In this document: positions 8,561 through 15,237 of the stretch, piece by piece
Layout: every line of letters starts with the position of its first letter
Position numbering within the stretch: the stretch's first letter is position 1
Source: Kribbella pittospori
GTDB lineage: Bacteria > Actinomycetota > Actinomycetes > Propionibacteriales > Kribbellaceae
Assembly: GCF_004331465.1 (NCBI RefSeq)
Contig: NZ_SJKB01000003.1
Location: forward strand, 310,001 to 374,000
Length of the DNA stretch: 64,000 nt
Direction of reading: 5' to 3'
Made by a program: the position numbers and the translations under genes
Notes under the pieces: generated by a model
Told to the model about the DNA's origin: nothing
The model's input: only the letters and a program-made list of their open reading frames with translations
Database searches by the model: none

Positions 8561-9424
8561 ATGGCCACCGTCGCCGCGGTCATCGCCTCGACGCACCATC
8601 CGTTCTACTACCGGGCCAGCACCTCGACCGGAGCCGACCGGCCGCCGTTCGCCGACGAGTGGGTCGCGAAGATCGAGGCGTTCCGGGAGACCCTGACCAA
8701 GGCCCGGCCGGACATCCTGGTGATGGTCGGCAGCGACCACTTCCACCAGCTGTGGCTGGACAACATGCCGCAGTTCCTCGTCGGCAAGGCGCCGTACTTC
8801 GATGCGAACTGGTACAACGAGGAGCGCGAGTTCGGGCTGCCGCGGATGACGCTGCCCGGGGAGGAGCGGCTGGCCGGGCACATCCTGCGCAACGGGCTGG
8901 ACGCCGGCTTCGATCTTGCCTTCAGCAACGAACTGCGGATCGACCACAGCATCACCTGCCCGATCATCACGCTCCGCCCGGACGCCGACCTGCCGATCGT
9001 GCCGATCTACACCAACATCTTCGCGCCACCGCTGCCACGGCCGCAGCGGTTCGTCGAGCTGGGCCGGACGATCCGGCAGCTGGTCGAGTCCTGGCCGGAC
9101 GACAAGCGGGTGGCGATCATCGGCACCGGTCACCTGTCCCTCGAGCTCGGCGGGCCGCGGCAGTTCGGTGCCCACGGCCCCGATCCGGAGTTCGACCGGA
9201 AGGCGGTCGAGTGGATCGCGAGGGGCGACATCGAGGGCTGCCTGGGTGAGGTGACGCTGGACAGCCTGCATCTGCCGGGCAACGCGACGCACGGGTTCAT
9301 GGACTTCATGCTGATGATGGGCGTGGCCGGCGCAGGGGCGAAGGCGGACCACGTCGACTCGCTCGACCTGTTCCACACCATGGAGGCGTACTTCACCTGG
9401 TATCCGAACGGAGTGCCTGCATGA
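8561..9424 (+). CDS. Class III extradiol ring-cleavage dioxygenase, LigB-type beta subunit
   Basis: 287 residues from the ATG with AGAGGAG upstream. His12/His13 in ASTHHPFYY and His60/His62 in MVGSDHFHQLW correspond to the iron-binding positions of LigB enzymes, and His191 in GTGHLSLELGG to the catalytic His. LigB enzymes use Fe(II) and O2 to open protocatechuate, gallate or related catechols. The next gene encodes the LigA-type alpha subunit, overlapping by ATGA. The aromatic substrate cannot be set from sequence; no LigC, LigI or LigJ homologue is seen beside it. Confidence 0.85.
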   Translation: MATVAAVIASTHHPFYYRASTSTGADRPPFADEWVAKIEAFRETLTKARPDILVMVGSDHFHQLWLDNMPQFLVGKAPYFDANWYNEEREFGLPRMTLPGEERLAGHILRNGLDAGFDLAFSNELRIDHSITCPIITLRPDADLPIVPIYTNIFAPPLPRPQRFVELGRTIRQLVESWPDDKRVAIIGTGHLSLELGGPRQFGAHGPDPEFDRKAVEWIARGDIEGCLGEVTLDSLHLPGNATHGFMDFMLMMGVAGAGAKADHVDSLDLFHTMEAYFTWYPNGVPA

Positions 9425-9780
9425 GTAAATACTTGCTGGACAAGTTCCTGTTCACGATCGACCGCGATCCTGAGTTGGTCGAGCGGTATCGCGAGGACGC
9501 GGCCGGGACGGTGAGCTGGTGGGAAGCCGAGGTCGCGAACCGCATCCTCAACTGCACGACCGGCGAGAGGTCGACCTGGCAGCAGTTCACCGACGAGGAG
9601 CGGACGGCGTTGCGCGAGCACAACCATGTGGCGCTGTTCGAGCTGGGCGCGCATCCGTTCCTCACGCTCACCCTGTTCATCGCGATGTTCGAGCGAGACC
9701 ATGGACCGCTCGAGTACCAGAAGGCGTACGGCAAGGCGATGGAACACCTGACTCTGCCGTACCCGGACATCGCGACCTGA
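9421..9780 (+). CDS. LigA-type alpha subunit of extradiol dioxygenase
   Basis: 119 residues starting MSKYLLDKFLFTIDRDPELVERY, the helical pattern of the LigA subunit that caps the LigB active site. YREDAAGTV and LREHNHVALFELGAHPFL are further family segments. The start codon overlaps the LigB stop by 4 nt, so the two subunits are very likely made in equal amounts and form one enzyme. Confidence 0.82.
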   Translation: MSKYLLDKFLFTIDRDPELVERYREDAAGTVSWWEAEVANRILNCTTGERSTWQQFTDEERTALREHNHVALFELGAHPFLTLTLFIAMFERDHGPLEYQKAYGKAMEHLTLPYPDIAT

Positions 9781-9798
9781 CTTCTGAGGAGGAGACGC

Positions 9799-10770
9799 GT
9801 GCGAGCAGCCGTCCTGCGCGCGCACGGCGAATCGCCGGCGCATGCTGAACACCCGGACCCGGTGCCGTCCGCGGGCCGGTCCATCGTCCGCGTCACCGCG
9901 GCCCCCGTCGTACCGCTGGATCTGCTCTGCGCATCAGGTACGTCGTACTTCGGTCAGCAGCCGTTGCCGTACGTGCCGGGTGTGCAGGGTGTCGGTGTGG
10001 TCGAGCAGTCGGATGTCGTGGCTCCGGGGACGAGGGTGTTCTTCCCGACGTCGGCCGGGATGTCCCCGGGTGATGGCAGCTTCGCGGAGCGGTGCGCCGT
10101 ACCGGACGACGATCTGATCGTGCTCGATGCTCCGATGGCGGATGCCCAGGTTGCGGCACTCGGTCTGTCGGCGGTCGCGGCGTGGATGGTGCTGACGTGG
10201 CGCGCTCAGTTGCAGCCGGGGGAGAGCGTTCTGGTTCTTGGTGGCGGCGGGGCCGTCGGTCAGGCCGCGATCGGTACGGCGCGTGTCCTCGGCGCCAGTC
10301 GGATCGTGGCGGAATGCCGATCGGAGGAGGCGAAGGAGCGGGCGCTTGCGGTCGGTGCTGACGAGGTCGTGTCGCTGACCGGTGACGTCGCAGAACTCAC
10401 GCGAGCGTTCTCCGACGCAACTGGTGGCTCGGTTGATGTCGTGGTGGATCCGGTCTTCGGCGCTGCGGCGACCGCGGCATCGCGGGTGCTGGCCGCCGGC
10501 GGGCGGCTGGTGAATCTCGGCGGTGCATCGGGCGATGAGGCAACGTTCTCCTCTGCGGTGCTGCGGAGCCGGTCGGTGAGTGTCCTTGGCTACACCAACA
10601 ATGCGTTGACCTCGGAGCAGCGTCGGGACGCGTTCACCGCGGTGCTGCAGCACGCGGCAGTCGGGGAGATCGCGGTCGCCTACGAGAGCGTTCCGTTGCC
10701 CGAGATCACGGCGGCGTGGGAGCGACAGGCGGCCGGACTGACCTCGGGCCGTCTGGTGCTGGCCATCTGA
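9799..10770 (+). CDS. Zinc-binding-dehydrogenase/quinone-oxidoreductase-like MDR protein
   Basis: 323 residues from a GTG preceded by GAGGAGGAG. It has the MDR layout: a GroES-like N-terminal part (RAAVLRAHGESPAHAEHPDP, then YVPGVQGVGVVE) and a Rossmann domain with LVLGGGGAVGQAAIGTAR at about residues 148-165. The structural-zinc cysteine cluster of alcohol dehydrogenases is absent, as in quinone oxidoreductases. It is probably the last gene of the ring-cleavage operon, 18 nt after LigA, and may reduce or protect against a quinone or enal intermediate. That role is inferred from position. Confidence 0.8.
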   Translation: MRAAVLRAHGESPAHAEHPDPVPSAGRSIVRVTAAPVVPLDLLCASGTSYFGQQPLPYVPGVQGVGVVEQSDVVAPGTRVFFPTSAGMSPGDGSFAERCAVPDDDLIVLDAPMADAQVAALGLSAVAAWMVLTWRAQLQPGESVLVLGGGGAVGQAAIGTARVLGASRIVAECRSEEAKERALAVGADEVVSLTGDVAELTRAFSDATGGSVDVVVDPVFGAAATAASRVLAAGGRLVNLGGASGDEATFSSAVLRSRSVSVLGYTNNALTSEQRRDAFTAVLQHAAVGEIAVAYESVPLPEITAAWERQAAGLTSGRLVLAI

Positions 10771-10783
10771 GACGGGCGCGCCA

Positions 10784-10813
10784 CCGAGATAAGAACGAGC
10801 GGTATTATCTCGG
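10784..10813. promoter_or_regulatory. TetR-type operator overlapping the MFS promoter
   Basis: CCGAGATAA-N12-TTATCTCGG with perfect 9-bp arms, ending 2 bp before the MFS start. Its centre, AACGAGCGGT, matches ACCGATCGGT of the tetR region (12562-12571) at 8 of 10 positions. It covers the -10-like TATTAT (10803-10808), which would give a leaderless mRNA. Confidence 0.65.
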
Positions 10814-10815
10814 CC

Positions 10816-11949
10816 ATGGGTGTTCCGGTCCGGCGGTTGTGGGTGGCGGTGCTGTCCGGGTATCTCGCGTTCGGCGCCACGTTGCAGGCCTTGCCGGCGT
10901 ACGTGCCGGAGAAGTTCGGCGGCGGTGCGCTGGCGAGTGGGACCGCGGTCGGGATCGCGTTCCTGGCCACGGCGTGCGGTCGTCCGGTCGCGGGGTGGTT
11001 GGCCGATGCTGGGTGGTCGCGTCCGGTCGTCATGGCCGGGGGAGTGCTGACGGCGCTCGGCGGACTCGGGCAACTGCTGGCGCCGAGTCTCGTGGTCCTG
11101 ATGATCGCGCGACTGGTGATGGGCGCGGGGGAAGCGGCGCTGTTCTCCGCTGCACTGCCGTGGGTTCTGTCGGGGATGCGGATGGCGCAACGTGGGCGCG
11201 CGGCAGGGTGGTTCGGCCTGTCGATGTGGGGCGGGCTGGCCGCCGGACCGGTGATCGCGTCAGCGATCGGGGATCATGTGTGGTGGGTCGTCGTCGGCCT
11301 CGCGGCTGCATCGGCCCTGCTGGTGCTGACGACGCGTTCGGATCCCGGCCGGATCGAGCCGCTGGTTCGGATCCGGCGGTTCCGTGACCTGGTCCCGGTC
11401 GGCGTTCCGTTGCCTGGAGCAACCGTCGGACTGGCGGCGTACTGCTACGGCACAGTTGCTGCGCTGCTGGTCCTCCGCCTGCGCGCGGACGGGATCGGCG
11501 GCGACGGCATCGCGCTCGCGGTGTTCGCGGCGGCGTTCCTGGTGATCCGGTTCGCCGGCAGCCCCGCGGTCGATCGGTACGGCGGGCGCGCGGTGGCAGC
11601 TGTGACCGTGACGATCGAGGTAGTGGCGTTGGTGGGGCTCGCGCTGGTCGGTGAGGCGCTGGGTGCTCTGGTGTTCACCGCGTTGGCCGGATGTGGGATG
11701 GCGTTGATCTATCCGGCGTGCGTGTCGATGACGCTGGACCGAGTGCGCGGGCTGCGGCCTGGTGTGTCGATGGGCGTGATGACGTCGTTCTGGGACCTCG
11801 GCGTGATGGTGGCCGGCCCGCTCGGTGGGCTCGTCGCGGAACGACTGGGATTCCCGGTCGCGTTCTACCTGGCCGCAGTGTCCGCCGCGGCCTGCGTCGT
11901 TGTCTGCCTGGTGTTCCTCAGGCAGCGTCGAGCAGTGTCTCCACGATGA
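10816..11949 (+). CDS. Major facilitator superfamily transporter
   Basis: 377 residues with about 12 hydrophobic helices. Family signs are an early GTAVGIAFLATACGRPVAGWLADAG segment corresponding to the loop 2-3 motif, LMIARLVMGAGEAALFSAALPW in helix 4-5, and PGVSMGVMTSFWDLGVMVAGPLGG in the second half. No Shine-Dalgarno is seen; TATTAT lies 7 nt before the ATG. The operator that overlaps this promoter matches the sites next to the TetR gene, so it is probably a TetR-repressed drug or metabolite exporter. It overlaps the convergent tetR gene by 32 nt. Confidence 0.85.
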   Translation: MGVPVRRLWVAVLSGYLAFGATLQALPAYVPEKFGGGALASGTAVGIAFLATACGRPVAGWLADAGWSRPVVMAGGVLTALGGLGQLLAPSLVVLMIARLVMGAGEAALFSAALPWVLSGMRMAQRGRAAGWFGLSMWGGLAAGPVIASAIGDHVWWVVVGLAAASALLVLTTRSDPGRIEPLVRIRRFRDLVPVGVPLPGATVGLAAYCYGTVAALLVLRLRADGIGGDGIALAVFAAAFLVIRFAGSPAVDRYGGRAVAAVTVTIEVVALVGLALVGEALGALVFTALAGCGMALIYPACVSMTLDRVRGLRPGVSMGVMTSFWDLGVMVAGPLGGLVAERLGFPVAFYLAAVSAAACVVVCLVFLRQRRAVSPR

Positions 11950-12499
11950 CCCGTGCCTCGGCGCCCAGGCCCGGATCCCGATCGACCGCACTGATGATCG
12001 TCGCGCCCTCCAGGACGATGACCAACTGGCGGGCCATGGTTTCGGGGTCGCGCACGCCGGCCTCGGTCAGCAGTCGCTGGAAGAGGTTGCGATAGAAGGT
12101 GAGATGGTCCTGCGCGAGTCGCCGGGGCGCGCCGTCATGACCGCGGTCCTCGGTGGCCGCGTTCATCATCGCGCAGCCGCGGAAGCCGGACTCGGCGTAC
12201 CAGTTCGCGACCAGGTCGAAGACGGCGAGGATCCGCTCCCGGCCGGCAGTGGCCTGCTCGACCGCCTGCTCGTGCCACGCCCGGACCCGCTGGGTGCGGT
12301 CGGTCAGCACAGCCTCGACGAGGCCGTCCTTGGAGCCGAAGTTCTTGTAGATGGTGAGTTTGGACGCGCCGGCCGCCTCGGCGACCTCGTTGATCCCGGC
12401 CGCGTGGATGCCCCGCTGCAGGAACACCTCCGAGGCCGCCTTCAGGATCCGCGCCCTGGTCGCCTCGGGGTCCAGCCGCTCTCCGGCCTTCACCGGCAT
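11918..12499 (-). CDS. TetR-family repressor
   Basis: 193 residues from the ATG that follows GGAGG by 9 nt. The N-terminal HTH is clear: TRARILKAASEVFLQRGIHAAGINEVAEAAGASKLTIYKNFGSKDGLVEAVL. The C-terminal ligand domain starts near residue 60 and contains GFRGCAMMNAATEDRG, a pattern of the TetR_C subfamily with a GCAMMNA core. It is divergent from the serine hydrolase gene, with two copies of ACCGATCGGT between them, and convergent with the MFS gene whose promoter carries a third related site. It likely represses all three; the inducer is unknown. Confidence 0.88.
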   Translation of the reverse strand: MPVKAGERLDPEATRARILKAASEVFLQRGIHAAGINEVAEAAGASKLTIYKNFGSKDGLVEAVLTDRTQRVRAWHEQAVEQATAGRERILAVFDLVANWYAESGFRGCAMMNAATEDRGHDGAPRRLAQDHLTFYRNLFQRLLTEAGVRDPETMARQLVIVLEGATIISAVDRDPGLGAEARVIVETLLDAA

Positions 12500-12522
12500 C
12501 GTGCACCACCTCCGGAGAACAG

Positions 12523-12578
12523 GATACCGATCGGTGTCATCTCGGAGTGGCGAGAGATAAGACCGATCGGTACTATCT
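12523..12578. promoter_or_regulatory. Two TetR operators between tetR and the serine hydrolase gene
   Basis: Site 1 is GATACCGATCGGTGTC (12523-12538). Site 2 has outer arms AGATA (12555-12559) and TATCT (12574-12578) around ACCGATCGGT (12562-12571). The centres are exactly 36 bp apart. Site 2 overlaps the -10-like TACTAT (12571-12576) of the serine hydrolase gene. Confidence 0.65.
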
Positions 12579-12582
12579 GTCC

Positions 12583-13692
12583 ATGATCGATGGGTGGACG
12601 GCAACAGGATTCGAGCAGGTGGCGGAGGCATTCGCGCGGAACTTCGCCGAGCGAGGTGAGTTGGGCGCGGCCTTCGCGGCGTACCAGGACGGCCGACCGG
12701 TGGTCGACCTCTGGGGCGGTACGGCGGACCCGGACACCGGGCGCGGTTGGGATCGCGACACGATCCAGCTGATGTTCTCCGGCACCAAAGGGCTTGCGTC
12801 GGCGTGCGTCCTGCTGATGGTGCAGCGCGGTCAGGTCTCGCTGGACGATCGGCTCAGCCGCTACTGGCCCGAGTTCGGTGCCGCCGGCAAGACCGAGACG
12901 ACGCTGTCCGACGTTCTCTCCCACCAGGCCCGGCTGCCCTGGGTCGAGGCCGGGTACGCCGATCTCCTCGACCACGACGTGATGGCCGGGCACCTGGCGG
13001 CGCAGGCTCCGTCGACGGATCCACGGGCCGCGTTCATGTACCACGCGATCACCTGGGGCTGGCTCGTCGACGAGTTGGTACGACGGGTCGATGGCCGGAC
13101 CGTCCAGCAGTTCTTCGCCGAGGAGTACGCCGTACCGCTGGGGTTGGAGGTGTGGATCGGCCCGCCGGAGGACCTGCACTGGCGCGCGACCACGATGGTT
13201 GCGCCCGGCGGCGTACTCACCGACGAACCACAGACCGACCGGCTCCTGCAGTTGAACCGCAATCCCCTCTGGGTGCCCGGCGCGGAGAAGATCTGGAACA
13301 GCACGGAGTACCGCAGCGCCGGCCTTGCCGCCGTCGGAGGCTTCGCCACTGCTCGCGGCATGGCTCGTTTCTACGCATCGCTCGTCGGCGAGGTCGACGG
13401 TCAGCGCATCCTGACCCCGGCCACCGTCGAGCTCGCTCGCCGGGAGCTCCGCCGCGGCACCGAGCCGACGTGGGGGAGCGAGATGGTGTACGGCGCGGGC
13501 TTCGAACTCCACGTCCCGGGCAGCCGCCTCGGCCGTCCGATCGATGCCTTCGGCCACGTCGGTGCCGGCGGCTCCACCCATGGCGCCTGGCCGTCGCGGC
13601 GGATCACCTTCTCCTACCTGATGAACCAGGTCCGCACGGTGCCCGACCCGCGGCCGCAGACTCTGCTCGATGCGTTGGAGAGCGCCGTCTGA
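12583..13692 (+). CDS. Serine hydrolase of the beta-lactamase/EstB-type family
   Basis: 369 residues. The ATG is chosen because TACTAT lies 6 nt upstream (leaderless), and the in-frame GTG at 12547 would begin upstream of operator site 2. The nucleophile motif SGTK is Ser66-Lys69. A YHAITWGWLVDEL segment supplies the Tyr region, and HVGAGGSTHGAWP replaces the KTG box. No signal peptide is present, so it is probably cytoplasmic. Relatives include esterases and class C-like hydrolases acting on esters or amides. It is controlled with the TetR and MFS genes, which suggests a detoxification role (inference). Confidence 0.82.
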   Translation: MIDGWTATGFEQVAEAFARNFAERGELGAAFAAYQDGRPVVDLWGGTADPDTGRGWDRDTIQLMFSGTKGLASACVLLMVQRGQVSLDDRLSRYWPEFGAAGKTETTLSDVLSHQARLPWVEAGYADLLDHDVMAGHLAAQAPSTDPRAAFMYHAITWGWLVDELVRRVDGRTVQQFFAEEYAVPLGLEVWIGPPEDLHWRATTMVAPGGVLTDEPQTDRLLQLNRNPLWVPGAEKIWNSTEYRSAGLAAVGGFATARGMARFYASLVGEVDGQRILTPATVELARRELRRGTEPTWGSEMVYGAGFELHVPGSRLGRPIDAFGHVGAGGSTHGAWPSRRITFSYLMNQVRTVPDPRPQTLLDALESAV

Positions 13693-13711
13693 GATCTCTC
13701 CCGAAAATCGG

Positions 13712-13745
13712 TGTATCAACCCGCGCCGACGGCGACTCCGCGTAG
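13712..13745 (+). promoter_or_regulatory. ECF-promoter-like sequence matching the one before the sigma gene
   Basis: TGTATCAAC (13712-13720), 14 nt, ACTCCG (13735-13740), then CGTAG. The same two blocks, 13 nt apart, occur at 17866-17893 before the CHAT-linked sigma gene. It points rightward to the hairpin at 13805-13864 and the 3' end of the subtilase gene. Confidence 0.4.
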
Positions 13746-13804
13746 TGGGGCGCCCTTCGAGATGCTCTGGGGGGAGAGCAAGCGGGGGGCATAGAGGGGG
13801 GAGC

Positions 13805-13864
13805 GTCGACGCGGTGCGGGAGGAATCCGGTGGTCAGACCGGATGGGGGCCGCGCCGCGTCGAC
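13805..13864. repeat. Two-tier inverted repeat (structured RNA or bidirectional terminator)
   Basis: The outer arms GTCGACGCGG (13805-13814) and CCGCGTCGAC (13855-13864) are perfectly complementary. The inner arms ATCCGGT (13825-13831) and ACCGGAT (13838-13844) close a 6-nt loop. It lies between the convergent serine hydrolase and subtilase genes. There is no U-tract. The 184-bp gap around it holds no convincing gene. Confidence 0.55.
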
Positions 13865-13876
13865 ACACTCACACGC

Positions 13877-15163
13877 TCACTGGCCCAGTGACGCCAACGC
13901 GTCGCCGGTGGTGAGAACAGGCCCGACCCCCGGTGACGGCTGGGTCAGCGCGAAGGCGAGCAACGCGTCCGCGGACTGGCGGGCACTCTCTCCGGTCAGC
14001 GACATGCGGCCGGCGATGAGCGCGGCGACCAGCGGTGTCGAGAACGACGTACCACTCCAGCGCGCCATACCCGTGAAGTCCCGGATCTGACCGGTGTTCG
14101 GCGGCTCGGTGCACTCGTAACTGCCGGTGAGGAACGCATTCACCAGGTTCTCGCCCGGCGCGTAGACATCCACCCAGCCACCGAAGTTGCTGAACGACGC
14201 GCGGTCGCGCCCGTTGTCGGCGAGTGCACCTACGCCAACGACCTCCGGGAACGCGGCCGGCCAGAAATAGTCCCGGCTGTTCTCGTTCCCGGCCGCGGCC
14301 ACCAGAACCAGGCCGTTGACCCGATTCAGCCGGGTCTGGACGAACACGTCGAGGCCGAGCGCCGGAAGGTCGAAACGCGTCCTGGTTCCGGCCGACAGAC
14401 TGATGATGTCCGGAGCCAGATCGAGTACTTCGTCAAGAGCCTGGGCGAGATCGAACTCCCACATCGCGCCGACGCTGGTGAAATAGCTCTTGACCACCAC
14501 CTCGACATTTCGCGCCACCGCCCGCAGTACGCCGGCGATGAAGGTGCCGTGGCCCGCGTACGGCCGGATCCGGCCGGAGGGAAAGAACGCGTCCTCCGGA
14601 TCGCCGGTCACGCCGTTCAGCCAGTACGCCGCGGGTGCCTCGGACCAGCCGACATCGAGCACGACCACCTTCACTCCGCGTCCGTCGGCGGCGCCGGCGG
14701 GCAGGAACGGAGTCGGCAGTACGGGGTCCGGCGGGATGCCCTGCGCAACCTCCTCGGGTTCGGTCGCCGGACACGGGCTGACGCTGGGAGTCACGTAGAA
14801 CAAGTGCTCCGGCGTGACGACCCCGCGGCCGAGCCGTTGGTCGGCAAGAGCCAGGAAGCGTTGCGTGGGGTTCGGTCCTTCCGGTGCGTTCGGCGGAACC
14901 TTGTCCGGCAGCAGCAGCCGGGTGATCCCGCCGATGCCGCCCTCGCCTGTCGTCCCGCCCTGGAAGAGCTCGACGACCCGGGGCACATCCTCGTCCCGGA
15001 CCAGCACCGTGCCGACGCGGTACAGATAGTCGGCGCCTTCCTTTTCCCACTCCGGCGGATGGACTCCGGCGTCCCGTCCGAATGCCTCCAGGATGAGTTT
15101 GATCTGGGCGATGTACTTCGGGTCCTGTTGTTCGGTCGTTTGATTTCCTGCTTTTTGCGCCAT
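13877..15163 (-). CDS. S8-family (subtilisin-like) serine protease, intracellular
   Basis: 428 residues. The catalytic triad is visible: Asp170 in VVVLDVGW, His205 in YAGHGTFIAGV and Ser373 in SGTSFSTPLVA. The oxyanion Asn is N293 in AAAGNENS. Residues 1-160 form a charged N-terminal region with no signal peptide, so unlike most subtilases it should act in the cytoplasm. The first ~25 residues are hydrophilic (KAGNQTTEQQDPKY). A GGGGGA-type ribosome site precedes the ATG. It diverges from the TPR-CHAT protease gene across 74 bp and is probably part of the same system. The substrate is unknown. Confidence 0.85.
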   Translation of the reverse strand: MAQKAGNQTTEQQDPKYIAQIKLILEAFGRDAGVHPPEWEKEGADYLYRVGTVLVRDEDVPRVVELFQGGTTGEGGIGGITRLLLPDKVPPNAPEGPNPTQRFLALADQRLGRGVVTPEHLFYVTPSVSPCPATEPEEVAQGIPPDPVLPTPFLPAGAADGRGVKVVVLDVGWSEAPAAYWLNGVTGDPEDAFFPSGRIRPYAGHGTFIAGVLRAVARNVEVVVKSYFTSVGAMWEFDLAQALDEVLDLAPDIISLSAGTRTRFDLPALGLDVFVQTRLNRVNGLVLVAAAGNENSRDYFWPAAFPEVVGVGALADNGRDRASFSNFGGWVDVYAPGENLVNAFLTGSYECTEPPNTGQIRDFTGMARWSGTSFSTPLVAALIAGRMSLTGESARQSADALLAFALTQPSPGVGPVLTTGDALASLGQ

Positions 15164-15200
15164 TCGGTGGGCGATCCCCCTTGAATCGGTAACCCAGGAA

Positions 15201-15231
15201 TCGACGAAATCGTCGAGCGGACCGATATCAT
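15201..15231. promoter_or_regulatory. Inverted repeat and -10 box in the subtilase/CHAT divergent promoter
   Basis: TCGACGA-AA-TCGTCGA (15201-15216) is an inverted repeat with perfect 7-bp arms. TATCAT (15226-15231) is 6 nt before the CHAT GTG start, so that transcript is probably leaderless. Confidence 0.5.
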
Positions 15232-15237
15232 TTCACC

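Noticed and set aside
13762..13794. Ten-codon open frame (MLWGESKRGA) after the promoter-like sequence
   Set aside because: Too short and without a good ribosome site to support as a gene; the hairpin downstream is the better-supported element.
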